From NCBI GenBank assembly GCA_036386835.1, contig DASVUX010000029.1, positions 20,566 through 84,565 of the forward strand: DNA of 64,000 bases, in the 5' to 3' direction. This document shows positions 54,901 to 63,444 of this stretch, piece by piece. This stretch comes from 2-12-FULL-35-15 sp036386835 (lineage in GTDB: Bacteria; Bacteroidota; Bacteroidia; 2-12-FULL-35-15). How positions within the stretch are numbered: the first letter of the stretch is position 1; the number at the start of each line of letters is the position of its first letter. The notes under the pieces are model-generated. The model saw only the letters and a list, made by a program, of their open reading frames with translations, did not search any database and was not told the origin of the DNA. A program made the position numbers and the translations under genes.

Positions 54901-56231
54901 ATGACGGTCCGACATATAATACCTATTATACTTTACAAGGGATTCATTCATTTAAAGACAGGAAAGCAAGGTTGTCAAAAAAGACCGACTATTTTAACGA
55001 CATCACTACAACTGAGGAATATCTTGCATGGGATGCTATCACCGGTGAAGTTATACAATCCAGGATAACAAATGCTACTGAAGGTATTACGGAGACAGAC
55101 GTGGTGCCTGCTTTCAGGGAGTCGGCTTATGCCTTAATGGGACCTAAAAGCGTGGATCCTTCCAATAAAAATTTCCCGGCTTTCACATTTAAGGTTACCG
55201 TCTTTAAAGACAAGGTGGTCCGCGATGTAAATAACCAGGTTCATCCTTCCGGAAATAGAGTGCTGATCGGGGGAGATAAAACTACCTGGCAGACTTCCTA
55301 TCTGAAAAGAACATATAATAACAGTTCGTCTTTGTATGTAAATCAATCGGCTACATCATCAATCTGGCATCCATATCAAACTTTCAGCTTTAACGGGAAT
55401 TCGAATCATACGTTGTGGAAATATGAAGGTGAAGCGACAGTTTTTAATAATAGAAACACCCCGATAGAAAGCAAGAATGGGAACGACCGTTACGCTGCAA
55501 GTAAGATGGGATATGACAACAGGTTTGTGCTTTGTCAGGCAAGTGATGCCAAATACGCTGATTTCACTTTTTCGAGCTTTGAAGATCAGGTAACAGCTGC
55601 AAGTAGTGTTATCCATTTTGGGGGAGAAGTAACACAGGGCACAATGCGGTATGCAGGTGATGCAACAGTCAAGCCTCATACAGGAAACTATATGGCCAAA
55701 GTAGAACCTGGTTTTGGCCCCGGGCATTTTGCCAAAGGATTTACCGCAGGAAGATCTTATCGTGCGTCTGTATGGGTTCATAAGAACAGTCCCGCTGCGG
55801 CAGCTCTTTACGTAACATTGGATGGTTCCACCGCGGGATCAGCGTATGCTCTGACAAAATCAATTGCAAAAAGCGATGCGGCCAATATCACCGTTGGTGA
55901 TTGGATTCTTATGACCATCACCATTGATGTACCATCAAACTATCTTGAATCAGGCGGATCTTTAAATGATCTACGTGTTTATTGCAACAATCCAGGAAGC
56001 ACTACTGCTTATTATGATGATCTCATGGTCCGTCCTGTGGATGCTGCATTGTCCGGAAATGTGATCGATGAAAAAACGGGACAAACACTGGCTGTACTCG
56101 ACAGCTACGATTTCGCTACCAGATATGTTTATGATGATGCGGGGCGGGTGCGGGAGATCTGGACTGAAACAGCAGCTGAAGGCTGGAAATTAAAACAGCG
56201 TTATTCGTATAATTTTAAAAGAACCTACTAA
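51945..56231 (+). CDS. Large secreted YD/Rhs-like companion protein
   Basis: A 1428-aa protein with a signal peptide ending NSFGQ. It opens with TPVSQAANSMVDLNTGDFNY and a beta-rich zone (VPGPNGENVPITFSYHGGIK, ASWIGLGWDYNPGE) that resembles the start of Rhs/TcdB-type shell proteins of Bacteroidota. The middle ~1000 residues are beta-rich with few landmarks. Around residues 1225-1370 there is a jelly-roll, CBM-like module (GNYMAKVEPGFGPGHF, YRASVWVHKN, YYDDLMVRPVD). It ends with one YD-like repeat (FATRYVYDDAGRVREIW). No T9SS CTD and no toxin tail. It is the first gene of the Rhs operon; ATG 51945 is preferred over a TTG two codons earlier. Confidence 0.8.
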   Translation: MTSFLFSKRVILFCLGFLLIQNSFGQGTPVSQAANSMVDLNTGDFNYSLPVMSVPGPNGENVPITFSYHGGIKVEQQASWIGLGWDYNPGEIMHGINGVSDDWKGKQQQIITTPVTGSVTTESTLLYGPLYFKFFNNANGTSAMDIAKSSYKLTSGLFQMPDYDAYHVSGPGIGGTMQLKLFDHSGVLTSKNSSDGTFEYSPAIDDFTKENPNFIFTNEINGSINPANVTGGYSGTYNVTDNRAHTASYIEYFTNAQINLNPAGFLDYKIASTPRRHTDNFDADDIGAFRITNSSGRVYHYSLPVYMHANEQSSSFSLTFPNSVDNTKEMKVVKKTGKYVVSWKLTAVTGPDYVDVNTNGMADVGDTGYWIAYNYGLWADNFKWRSPFFNYHPNQFSKSTKPVNTNPISRKIKEFSEDGTVSSGVIQTYYLNSIQTSTHTAYFIKDVRADGHAVKDGSNIKPTLRLNRIVLLRNEDIPLMFTSASLPVISGFNFSGCSESSVLPHIGNYTANEFLIKTKSIAAVELISDYSLCKLAYNNINNVNSFSSATVTWNSTNSNATAAYESASASTATANNSSGKLTLNEIKIYTLGYKAAGPSHLFDYDQGNSTKNPNYALEKSDIWGYYKSDYDPDNKGKYTSLSSGANADAWSLKKITTPHGGEILIEYESDIYNYSCNNNRSYTSPARYFLIHTATIPLNSNTEISVSSDINSFLSSASRKEVGLPVVFTGGSGSGCSAEVAANAAFIGANPVFTTGGAGMTLASTTGAPTGLQKFILGATANWTDCIPTAYTYNKNRANGYGHLKLSFDSLPGAGTRVKSITMKDTESNLSYINEYSYRRGIAGSEPVNVLVRSDYGVLEKNSNAGDPFIPSPVVTYQKVIVRSKSLNNVYNGRTIYEFYNSYEPYQVTASAPDISLDDYTHWIDNITMNYVAIKTSGILNNLKSVTVYDNNENILRLTRFDYLTASDQIPQFVEKHRQYVTVMSYDGPTYNTYYTLQGIHSFKDRKARLSKKTDYFNDITTTEEYLAWDAITGEVIQSRITNATEGITETDVVPAFRESAYALMGPKSVDPSNKNFPAFTFKVTVFKDKVVRDVNNQVHPSGNRVLIGGDKTTWQTSYLKRTYNNSSSLYVNQSATSSIWHPYQTFSFNGNSNHTLWKYEGEATVFNNRNTPIESKNGNDRYAASKMGYDNRFVLCQASDAKYADFTFSSFEDQVTAASSVIHFGGEVTQGTMRYAGDATVKPHTGNYMAKVEPGFGPGHFAKGFTAGRSYRASVWVHKNSPAAAALYVTLDGSTAGSAYALTKSIAKSDAANITVGDWILMTITIDVPSNYLESGGSLNDLRVYCNNPGSTTAYYDDLMVRPVDAALSGNVIDEKTGQTLAVLDSYDFATRYVYDDAGRVREIWTETAAEGWKLKQRYSYNFKRTY

Positions 56232-56241
56232 ACAAAACAAC

Positions 56242-56646
56242 ATGCCCAATTTTATTTTAAAAGGAATTTTTCTTCTATGCGCACTGGCCTTAACACTGAA
56301 GGGTAAATCCCAGAACTTTCAGACTCCTAAGTTTGACATCAATGTGGGAAGCCTTGTATCTGCTGCGCCCGATTCTATATATCGGCTAAAGGCAGGCGTA
56401 TTTACAGGCGACAGCCTGCAGGTAACAAGTGTGAGGATAGTGGAGTCCGATTCGTCATTTATTACGTTCGACCAGCAATTTATTTTATCCTCTTTGCCCC
56501 TGGTAGAAACAGCCGGGGCCTGGGAAGATTCAGGCGTTGTTATAATCGATCTTCCTCATTACAATCCATTCATAAGAAAACACTATTTGCTGGAGTTCCT
56601 GGGATCTGGCGGACAGCTATTGCTTCAAATTGAAAAAGAATTTTAA
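56242..56646 (+). CDS. Small secreted protein between the two Rhs-locus giants
   Basis: A 134-aa protein with a signal peptide (IFLLCALALTLKGKSQ). The mature part of ~110 residues is beta-rich (YRLKAGVFTGDSLQVTSVRI, FITFDQQFILSSLPLV, HYLLEFLGSGGQLLLQIEKEF). Not recognised. It lies 10 bases after the 1428-aa gene and 14 before the Rhs gene, so all three are surely co-transcribed. A gliding/SprB-like accessory or chaperone role is possible, but there is no direct evidence. Confidence 0.72.
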   Translation: MPNFILKGIFLLCALALTLKGKSQNFQTPKFDINVGSLVSAAPDSIYRLKAGVFTGDSLQVTSVRIVESDSSFITFDQQFILSSLPLVETAGAWEDSGVVIIDLPHYNPFIRKHYLLEFLGSGGQLLLQIEKEF

Positions 56647-56660
56647 AATACGATATAGGT

Positions 56661-59600
56661 ATGAAATATAATAAACACTTACTCTCTGCCGCTGCGATCC
56701 TTTTTGCGCTTGTTGCGAATGCACAAACGATCACGCTTCAGCCCGATGGTATTTCCGGCAAGGATGCATTGGTTCAGATCTCTGACAATCTTGCAAATGA
56801 CGGGAATACAAATTACGGCTCGAATACAGCTTTAAAAGCTTCCCGTACTTCAGTCAGCAGCTTGTGGTACAAAACCCGCGGATTGGTCCAGTTCGATCTC
56901 AGCATTCTGCCTAAAAATGCGATCATCACTTCAGCTACCCTTACCTTAAGCGGAACCGCTCATGCGTATACCAGCACCAATGCGGGCTTACTGCAGCGTG
57001 TTACAGCACAGTGGGAGGAAAGCGCGGTGACCTGGAACAACCAGCCGGCTGTCACAGCCGCTGCGCAGGTTAGCATTGCTGCAAGCAGCAGCTCTACCCA
57101 GAATTATTCCTTCGATGTAAAAGTTCATTTACAGGATATGGTAAAGAATCCTGCAGCGAACTTCGGGTGGATGATCAAACTTAATGGTGAAACCACGTCT
57201 GCTACGGCAGAAATGTTCTTTGCGTCCAGTGATTATACTGCTGATGTAACCAAACGTCCTAAGCTGGTGATCACTTACATGGTGTTAACTGCAACGCAGG
57301 TGGCAGCCACTACCGCCACTACCTCTAACGGCTCAGTTGATCTTCACATCACGGGGGGGACTGCGCCTTACACTTACAGCTGGGTAAACGCTTCCGGCAG
57401 CGTGGTGGCCACCACGCAGGATCTGAGCGCTGTACTGCCGGGTTATTATGCGGTAACCGTAACAGATAATGACGGCAAACAGGCTTCCATATATGTGGCG
57501 CTTGGCTCTAAAAGCGCCACGGCACAGGCAGTTGTGTCCATACAGCCTGGGCCTGTTCTGGGTAATGATGCCGCTACTTCCATGTATGACAATGGCAACA
57601 ATGTCACTGCCAATTATGAGGCTTATACCTTTATCCATGCTTACCGCTGGACCAGTGGTGGCTTATGGTTCAAGCAGCGTACATACCTTTCCTTTGACCT
57701 GTCTTCCATACCTCCGCATGCCATTATAACGGATGCTAAATTATATCTTTATGGATTGGATCACTCCAGTAACCTGTCAGTAACAAATGCTTCTGTATTA
57801 CAAAGGGTTTCGGGTCCATGGTCCGAAGCATATTTAAGCTGGAGCTCGGCACCTGCTGTTTCCGCAACCGGGGAGATAGCGCTCGCTGCCACACCTACTG
57901 CCACTCAGAATTATACCCTGAATGTAACTTCTCATGTAAAGGACATGGTGCATTCCCCGGAAACAAATTTCGGCTGGTCGCTGAAATTAAATAATGACGC
58001 TGCAACAACTACCAACAGGATGGTTTTTGCATCGAGTGATTATACCACGGATGCTACAAAACGTCCCAAGCTGGAGATCTCGTTCTATATTCCTGAGAAT
58101 GAAGAGGTCCGTAACTGGGCAACCGTTGAAACTTTTGATAATAACGGGAATATTATGAGCCAGACGCGCTCTTATGTGGATGCATTAGGCAGATCAACAC
58201 AAAATCAGACGCTGGATATAGAGAACAGTAATGTACTCGCAACGCAAAATGTATTCGATGCCTTCGGCAGGCCGGTACTTCAGTCCCTGGCCGCCCCTTT
58301 ATTCCAGGGTGGGATTTATCATAAGGACGGATTTATCAAAGATGCTTCCGGTAATAATTATTCCTACGATGACTTTGACAAATCAATAACAAGCTCTAAT
58401 CTTTCTGGGGAAGTAAATAACCCCGGGGCTGTAAATGCATCCACTCAGGGGAGCCTTGGATGGTATTACAGCAATAACAACACAGCCGAAGCCTATGTTC
58501 CTGCAAGTTCCTTTCCTTATAACAGGGTTGAATATTATAATGATCCCACAGGCCGCGTAAAAAGAACGGCCTCTGCCGGTGAGAATCAGCGGACGGGTAG
58601 TGGAAATGAAAATGAAGTATTCTACCTTTCTAATGCAGGTGAATTATATTATGTGTTTGGCTATAGAGGATCAGCTATAATTGGCAATAGTTCAAATGAT
58701 TATAGTGTTAATGAAAATCTACATGGATATAAAACCATCACAGTCGATCCGGATGGCAAAACAACAGTCCGGTACACAACATCTTCCGGCCTCCCGATTG
58801 CTACTTGTAGGAGTGGATTATCCAGCACATGCGTAGCACAAAAGGTAAGTCAGGCGATGATCTATTATGGGCCACGGGGCACTGATATTCACCTCCCGGC
58901 TGCAAAAAAAGGAACTTTAAGATTAACATATGGAAATGCCGGGACATACGGGATCAATGAACATGATTCAAATAACCCGATCCAGATCAATTATAAAATT
59001 TACGACCTCCGGAAAGAGAAGCTGTTAGTTAGCGGGACTGATTATACCATTAATAGAGTAAGCAGGTATGTTACTTTTTTAAATGAGTATGCAACAGGTG
59101 ACGGGTTTTTCAGGATTTCTTTTGAATATACAAGTACTTATCTTTCTGAGAGGTTTGATCCGAATTATGATACCGAACTTCAACAATTCGTTCCAGCATT
59201 TATACCCAACCTTGCGGTAGAGTATGAGCTGGAATACAGCGAATGGGCAATTAATTTCTTTAATCCGAAAGGCCAACTGGTAAAGAGTGTTCAGCCACAG
59301 GCTATAGGATGCACATATAATCCGATTACATATAACAGCTGGAGTGGAGAATCAGGTAATTGGGAAATTGAAGTAGCTAATACAGGTGAATATACTGATA
59401 ACATGGAAACCCCTGCGGTTACAAATTTTGATCAGGATATGTATATTAATGTTTTGTTAAATTTCAGAGGGTGTAGTTCAACTGAAAGCGGAACAGAACT
59501 CGTTCGTGCCATGTCTCCCACTTCAACACAGCTTGATCTGAAGTTTATGTCTGTTGATGTAACTTTCGATACAATTATTTCACCTTCATCAATTTCAGCT

Positions 59601-62600
59601 TCATACGCTAATAATAGATCAAACATAAACTATGGAACCTGGATTGAATCCGTTCTGGACCCCTTAAATCCATGTGAACCGCCTTGGCCTAACGGTGAAC
59701 CTAATGGTATTTATGGTGACACCCGCTATTACCTGAATATGGAATTTGAACTGATGGGAACGGTAGGTTCCACAAATGTCGTAATAAGCTCAGGGCATAA
59801 AATAGTGGATAGCCCATTTGAAGGATCAAGACAAACAGAACTGAATTTATTCCAGGCCGTAGATGATGGAACAACAACTTACTCGGAGTTGGGAGTTAGA
59901 ATTTCCGCTGTGAATGTTGACATTTATACTTATAATGAAGAATTGGGAGGATATGATCCGGTTCCTTCTACCGTTGCCTTTAATCCCCTGGATCAGAATC
60001 ATACCAATATGCTATGCTATTATGATGTTGCTATTGGTACAGCAGTAAATAAATACCCGGATGCAGAGCATCCATGGGAATTTACCGAGCCGCTGGTAAC
60101 AAGCATAACTTATAATAAATTGGACCGGCCTATCAAAACCATTTCTTCGGATGAAGGCTCGTCCAATATCATTTATGATGATGAAGGGAAAATCCGTTTT
60201 ACTCAAACATTCCTGCAGTCGGGAAGCGGAAAGTTCAATTACCTCGCCTACGACCGTGCAGGCCGCGTAGTGGAATCAGGAGAATATAATCCTGCCATTT
60301 ATGCGGGAAGTACAGCTTTGGAATTCGTTCCTTACAATACGGATGGAACTACACCTTCTTATTCAGGGTCCGGGATTAGTGTTCATACCATCATCAATAC
60401 ATTGGGCTGGAGCTATTCTGACAGGAGTACGCAGCAGACATATACCGCTTATGATGCGGTTCAGTCTGATTTCCCCGGGACCTTAACCGGTTACGGACAA
60501 ACGTATAAGGATGGGCGGATTGCAAAATCCTGGAATGATAAAGGAAAGATCTGGTATGGTTACGATCATTTAGGCAGAGCCACCTGGTCAGTTAACGATA
60601 TCACAGGGCTTGGTGTTAAAACCGTTAACTATACCTATACCAAAGAAAGCCTCTTGGAAAAACTGGATTACCAGAAGGAAGTGTCGGGGGAACGCTTTGT
60701 TCACCAGTACATCTACGATGCCAACCACAGGTTGAAAGAAGCGAAGACAAGCCTCGACAATATCACCTTTAACACCAACCAGGCTTTAAAGTATTACCTG
60801 CATGGGGCAATGAAACGGAGTGAGCTGGGGGGAACCCTGCAGGGCCTCGATTATGTTTATACCATTAACGGCTGGCTGAAAAGCATGAACGACCCTACAC
60901 TGAGTAACCGCGATCCCGGGAAGGACAGCTATACCGGGACAAACTCTTCATTCCGACAGGATGTTTTCGGCTTTACCCTTGATTATTTTACAGGCGATTA
61001 TACACGCTCGGGAAGCTACATAGAAACATATACCCCGGTAACCGGAGTGAATACCGCTCTGCCGGAAAGCCATACCGGTCTCATCCGTGGTTTCAGGTGG
61101 AAGACAACCCTGCCTTCAGCTGCGCCAACTCCTGCATTCAGCAATGAATTGCAGTTCGTGTATAAATACGACAATAAGAACCAGCTGAGCGAGGCTATCT
61201 TTGGAACAGTCACCGCCTCTTTATTAAATACAGACAACGGGCTTACTGCCACCACAGGATTCGGGCAGGATTATAATGAGCAGGCCGATGCATACCGCGT
61301 GAACAACATTACGTATGATAAGAATGGCAATCTTAAAACCATGAAAAGCCAGGGTTATACCAGCTTGCTGTCCAGGGATGATTTTACGTATGTTTATGAT
61401 GCAACTAAGAAAAATCGTTTGCTGTCGATCACTGATAACGGCACTAATCAGAACTATACTGATGATATTGATAACCAGAGTGCGAATAATTATGAATACA
61501 ACCTTGCAGGACAGCTGACAAAAGAAGTTAATAAAGATTATAACTACACCTATAATTTGGCCGGTAAAGTAACTTCAATAAAGAAAACCAACGGTAACTT
61601 TGTATTGGCGATAGAATACAATTCTTCAGGACAAAGACAACGAAAAATCACCTATAACAGCAGCGGGGTGAATACGGGCTATACATGGTACGTGTATGAT
61701 GCGGGCGGAATGCTGTTGAGCACCTATAATACGGTTATATTAGGCAGCACTACTCAAAGCGAGCTCCAGGTGTATGGGCAGGGAAGGGTTGGGGTTTATT
61801 TAAGAACAGGAAGCTATAACGTAACCAATTATGTTTATGAGCTGAATGATCACCTGGGAAATGTACGTGCTACTATCAGGAACAATGCGGGTAATACGGA
61901 AGTGCTAAGCTATTCGGATTATTACCCCCACGGCTCTACATTACCAGGCCGTAATTACATATCTGCTACCGCTTATGATTATGCGTATCAGGGACAAGAG
62001 AAGGATACTGAGACAGGTTATCTTAACTTTGATTTGAGGCAGTACGACCCAAGGATTGGAAGATGGTTCAATCCAGACCCAATGTATCAACATCATTCTC
62101 CGTATCTTGCAATGGGGAATAATCCTATAAGCAGCATTGACCCAACTGGGGGAACTGATTATTATGTTGATGGGTATTTGGTTAGTGGTCTTGAAGCGGA
62201 TGCCACCATGAATGGTGGCAATGTGGATGTAAGCACAGGAGGATTGGCAATCGGAACAACCATCGGTTATTCTTATGGGGATAAGAATTATTACGGAAGC
62301 CATGGTGCTGAAAATGCTGATGCAGCAAGGAAAGAGGCGTATAAACAGTTCTTTAAGACGATGAATTGGAATTTGAAGGGAGGTACCTATTCAACTTCCG
62401 GCTACTTCTACTCTGACCACGAGGGCTTCGATGATAAAATAGGTGGACAGGCTTGGGCAGGAATGGATTTTGACGATGTTGCTGGATGGTATAATCTTGC
62501 TACAGGTGCGACCATGAGTAATGTTAGAAAGGCATGGCAATGGGATGATGAGAGACCAAGCAGTGCCTGGGGTTATTGTTACACTCAAGAAGAATGTGAA

Positions 62601-63035
62601 ACAGGTGCTCTTATAGTTGGGGGTGCGGCTGTCGGTGTTCTTGCTGCACCAATAGTTGCCAGTTACGCGGCACTTGGTGCTGCTTGGGCGGGAGAACAAG
62701 CACTGACCGGTGCTGCGTATCTTACGTTTAAAGCCCAAGTACTAACTGGTACTGTTTCCGGAGCCGGCGCAGGCGGAATTTTACTTGGAAGGAACATGCC
62801 CGAAGTGATGAAAATTGCCAGTCAATCGGGGCTCGGTTATCTAAAGATGCCAGGTTTTATTGCTAATTCAAATAATTTTAGAGCAATGGCTACTTATAAT
62901 GGTTTGTGGCTTAATTATCACTTACAGAGTGGAACTCAAGTTAACATGTTGCTAAATGCAGCAAAAAATTCATATGCTCCCAGCGGATTTATGAAATTGG
63001 AGTTTATTATTTTAAGGGGTTTTTATGGTAAATAG
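56661..63035 (+). CDS. Rhs-core polymorphic toxin with two DNRLRE domains
   Basis: A 2124-aa protein with signal peptide ending VANAQ. Order: DNRLRE domain 1 (about 22-210; NYGSNTALKASR, RGLVQFDLS, WNNQPAV); a SprB-like repeat (about 213-284; GTAPYTYSWVNASG, GYYAVTVTDNDGK); DNRLRE domain 2 (about 290-480); a DUF6443-like segment (YVDALGRSTQNQTLDI, NVFDAFGRPVLQS); YD/Rhs repeats; the Rhs core end (YVYELNDHLGNVRATI, YQGQEKDTETGYLNFDLRQY, DPRIGRWFNPDP, NNPISSIDPTGG, near residue 1828). The last ~296 residues are a distinct tail with a hydrophobic stretch (GALIVGGAAVGVLAAPIVAS) and no T9SS CTD. The stop overlaps the next ATG by 11 bases. Confidence 0.9.
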   Translation: MKYNKHLLSAAAILFALVANAQTITLQPDGISGKDALVQISDNLANDGNTNYGSNTALKASRTSVSSLWYKTRGLVQFDLSILPKNAIITSATLTLSGTAHAYTSTNAGLLQRVTAQWEESAVTWNNQPAVTAAAQVSIAASSSSTQNYSFDVKVHLQDMVKNPAANFGWMIKLNGETTSATAEMFFASSDYTADVTKRPKLVITYMVLTATQVAATTATTSNGSVDLHITGGTAPYTYSWVNASGSVVATTQDLSAVLPGYYAVTVTDNDGKQASIYVALGSKSATAQAVVSIQPGPVLGNDAATSMYDNGNNVTANYEAYTFIHAYRWTSGGLWFKQRTYLSFDLSSIPPHAIITDAKLYLYGLDHSSNLSVTNASVLQRVSGPWSEAYLSWSSAPAVSATGEIALAATPTATQNYTLNVTSHVKDMVHSPETNFGWSLKLNNDAATTTNRMVFASSDYTTDATKRPKLEISFYIPENEEVRNWATVETFDNNGNIMSQTRSYVDALGRSTQNQTLDIENSNVLATQNVFDAFGRPVLQSLAAPLFQGGIYHKDGFIKDASGNNYSYDDFDKSITSSNLSGEVNNPGAVNASTQGSLGWYYSNNNTAEAYVPASSFPYNRVEYYNDPTGRVKRTASAGENQRTGSGNENEVFYLSNAGELYYVFGYRGSAIIGNSSNDYSVNENLHGYKTITVDPDGKTTVRYTTSSGLPIATCRSGLSSTCVAQKVSQAMIYYGPRGTDIHLPAAKKGTLRLTYGNAGTYGINEHDSNNPIQINYKIYDLRKEKLLVSGTDYTINRVSRYVTFLNEYATGDGFFRISFEYTSTYLSERFDPNYDTELQQFVPAFIPNLAVEYELEYSEWAINFFNPKGQLVKSVQPQAIGCTYNPITYNSWSGESGNWEIEVANTGEYTDNMETPAVTNFDQDMYINVLLNFRGCSSTESGTELVRAMSPTSTQLDLKFMSVDVTFDTIISPSSISASYANNRSNINYGTWIESVLDPLNPCEPPWPNGEPNGIYGDTRYYLNMEFELMGTVGSTNVVISSGHKIVDSPFEGSRQTELNLFQAVDDGTTTYSELGVRISAVNVDIYTYNEELGGYDPVPSTVAFNPLDQNHTNMLCYYDVAIGTAVNKYPDAEHPWEFTEPLVTSITYNKLDRPIKTISSDEGSSNIIYDDEGKIRFTQTFLQSGSGKFNYLAYDRAGRVVESGEYNPAIYAGSTALEFVPYNTDGTTPSYSGSGISVHTIINTLGWSYSDRSTQQTYTAYDAVQSDFPGTLTGYGQTYKDGRIAKSWNDKGKIWYGYDHLGRATWSVNDITGLGVKTVNYTYTKESLLEKLDYQKEVSGERFVHQYIYDANHRLKEAKTSLDNITFNTNQALKYYLHGAMKRSELGGTLQGLDYVYTINGWLKSMNDPTLSNRDPGKDSYTGTNSSFRQDVFGFTLDYFTGDYTRSGSYIETYTPVTGVNTALPESHTGLIRGFRWKTTLPSAAPTPAFSNELQFVYKYDNKNQLSEAIFGTVTASLLNTDNGLTATTGFGQDYNEQADAYRVNNITYDKNGNLKTMKSQGYTSLLSRDDFTYVYDATKKNRLLSITDNGTNQNYTDDIDNQSANNYEYNLAGQLTKEVNKDYNYTYNLAGKVTSIKKTNGNFVLAIEYNSSGQRQRKITYNSSGVNTGYTWYVYDAGGMLLSTYNTVILGSTTQSELQVYGQGRVGVYLRTGSYNVTNYVYELNDHLGNVRATIRNNAGNTEVLSYSDYYPHGSTLPGRNYISATAYDYAYQGQEKDTETGYLNFDLRQYDPRIGRWFNPDPMYQHHSPYLAMGNNPISSIDPTGGTDYYVDGYLVSGLEADATMNGGNVDVSTGGLAIGTTIGYSYGDKNYYGSHGAENADAARKEAYKQFFKTMNWNLKGGTYSTSGYFYSDHEGFDDKIGGQAWAGMDFDDVAGWYNLATGATMSNVRKAWQWDDERPSSAWGYCYTQEECETGALIVGGAAVGVLAAPIVASYAALGAAWAGEQALTGAAYLTFKAQVLTGTVSGAGAGGILLGRNMPEVMKIASQSGLGYLKMPGFIANSNNFRAMATYNGLWLNYHLQSGTQVNMLLNAAKNSYAPSGFMKLEFIILRGFYGK
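62145..63035 (+). other. C-terminal toxin-like tail of the Rhs protein
   Basis: Everything after SIDPTGG, roughly residues 1829-2124. Composition changes to Gly/Ala/Tyr-rich: GGNVDVSTGGLAIGTTIGYSYGDKN in part, a hydrophobic ~50-residue zone, then a basic end with RNMPEVMKIASQSGLGYLKM, SNNFRAMATYNGLWLNYHL and LRGFYGK. No known toxin motif (HNH, ADP-ribosyltransferase, deaminase) is visible. In Rhs systems the part after the DPxG core is the variable toxin. Confidence 0.7.
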
Positions 63036-63441
63036 AATTCAGAAAATTTTAAATAAAATGTTTTCTCCCTTCAGTTATGCTAACTTAGTGAAATGTTATA
63101 TGGAAGAATTCCTATCTTCTAAAAGCTACTTTCCGATAAATGACGAGAAAAAGAACCCTTGGCACGGTATCCCAAGTACTGCTTTCAGTAATGGTGTTAA
63201 TGTTTTAATTTTTTATTTTGATTGGAAAGAATATTATTTCGGATTTTTCTATTATAATGAGATTGATTTGGAAGAAAATAAAAAAAAATCAGTTTTTGAA
63301 ATAAATTATTTAACTGAGAAAGACCTTTATAACTTGCATAATGTCAAGTCACCATCATTAGATGAATTGACAAATGTGAGAAAATACGAAAAAACACTTG
63401 TTTTAGAAAATCAACTTCTTTTTCTAAAAAAAATATTATAA
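63025..63441 (+). CDS. Candidate immunity protein 1 (138 aa)
   Basis: A 138-aa cytoplasmic-type protein without a signal peptide. Its ATG overlaps the Rhs stop codon (ATGGTAAATAG), the classic toxin-immunity layout. It has an aromatic-rich middle (NVLIFYFDWKEYYFGFFYYNEID) and an acidic/lysine helix (LEENKKKSVFEI). The base composition is clearly more A/T-rich than in the Rhs core. Not recognised as a named immunity family; the role is inferred from position. Confidence 0.7.
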   Translation: MVNRIQKILNKMFSPFSYANLVKCYMEEFLSSKSYFPINDEKKNPWHGIPSTAFSNGVNVLIFYFDWKEYYFGFFYYNEIDLEENKKKSVFEINYLTEKDLYNLHNVKSPSLDELTNVRKYEKTLVLENQLLFLKKIL

Positions 63442-63444
63442 AAA

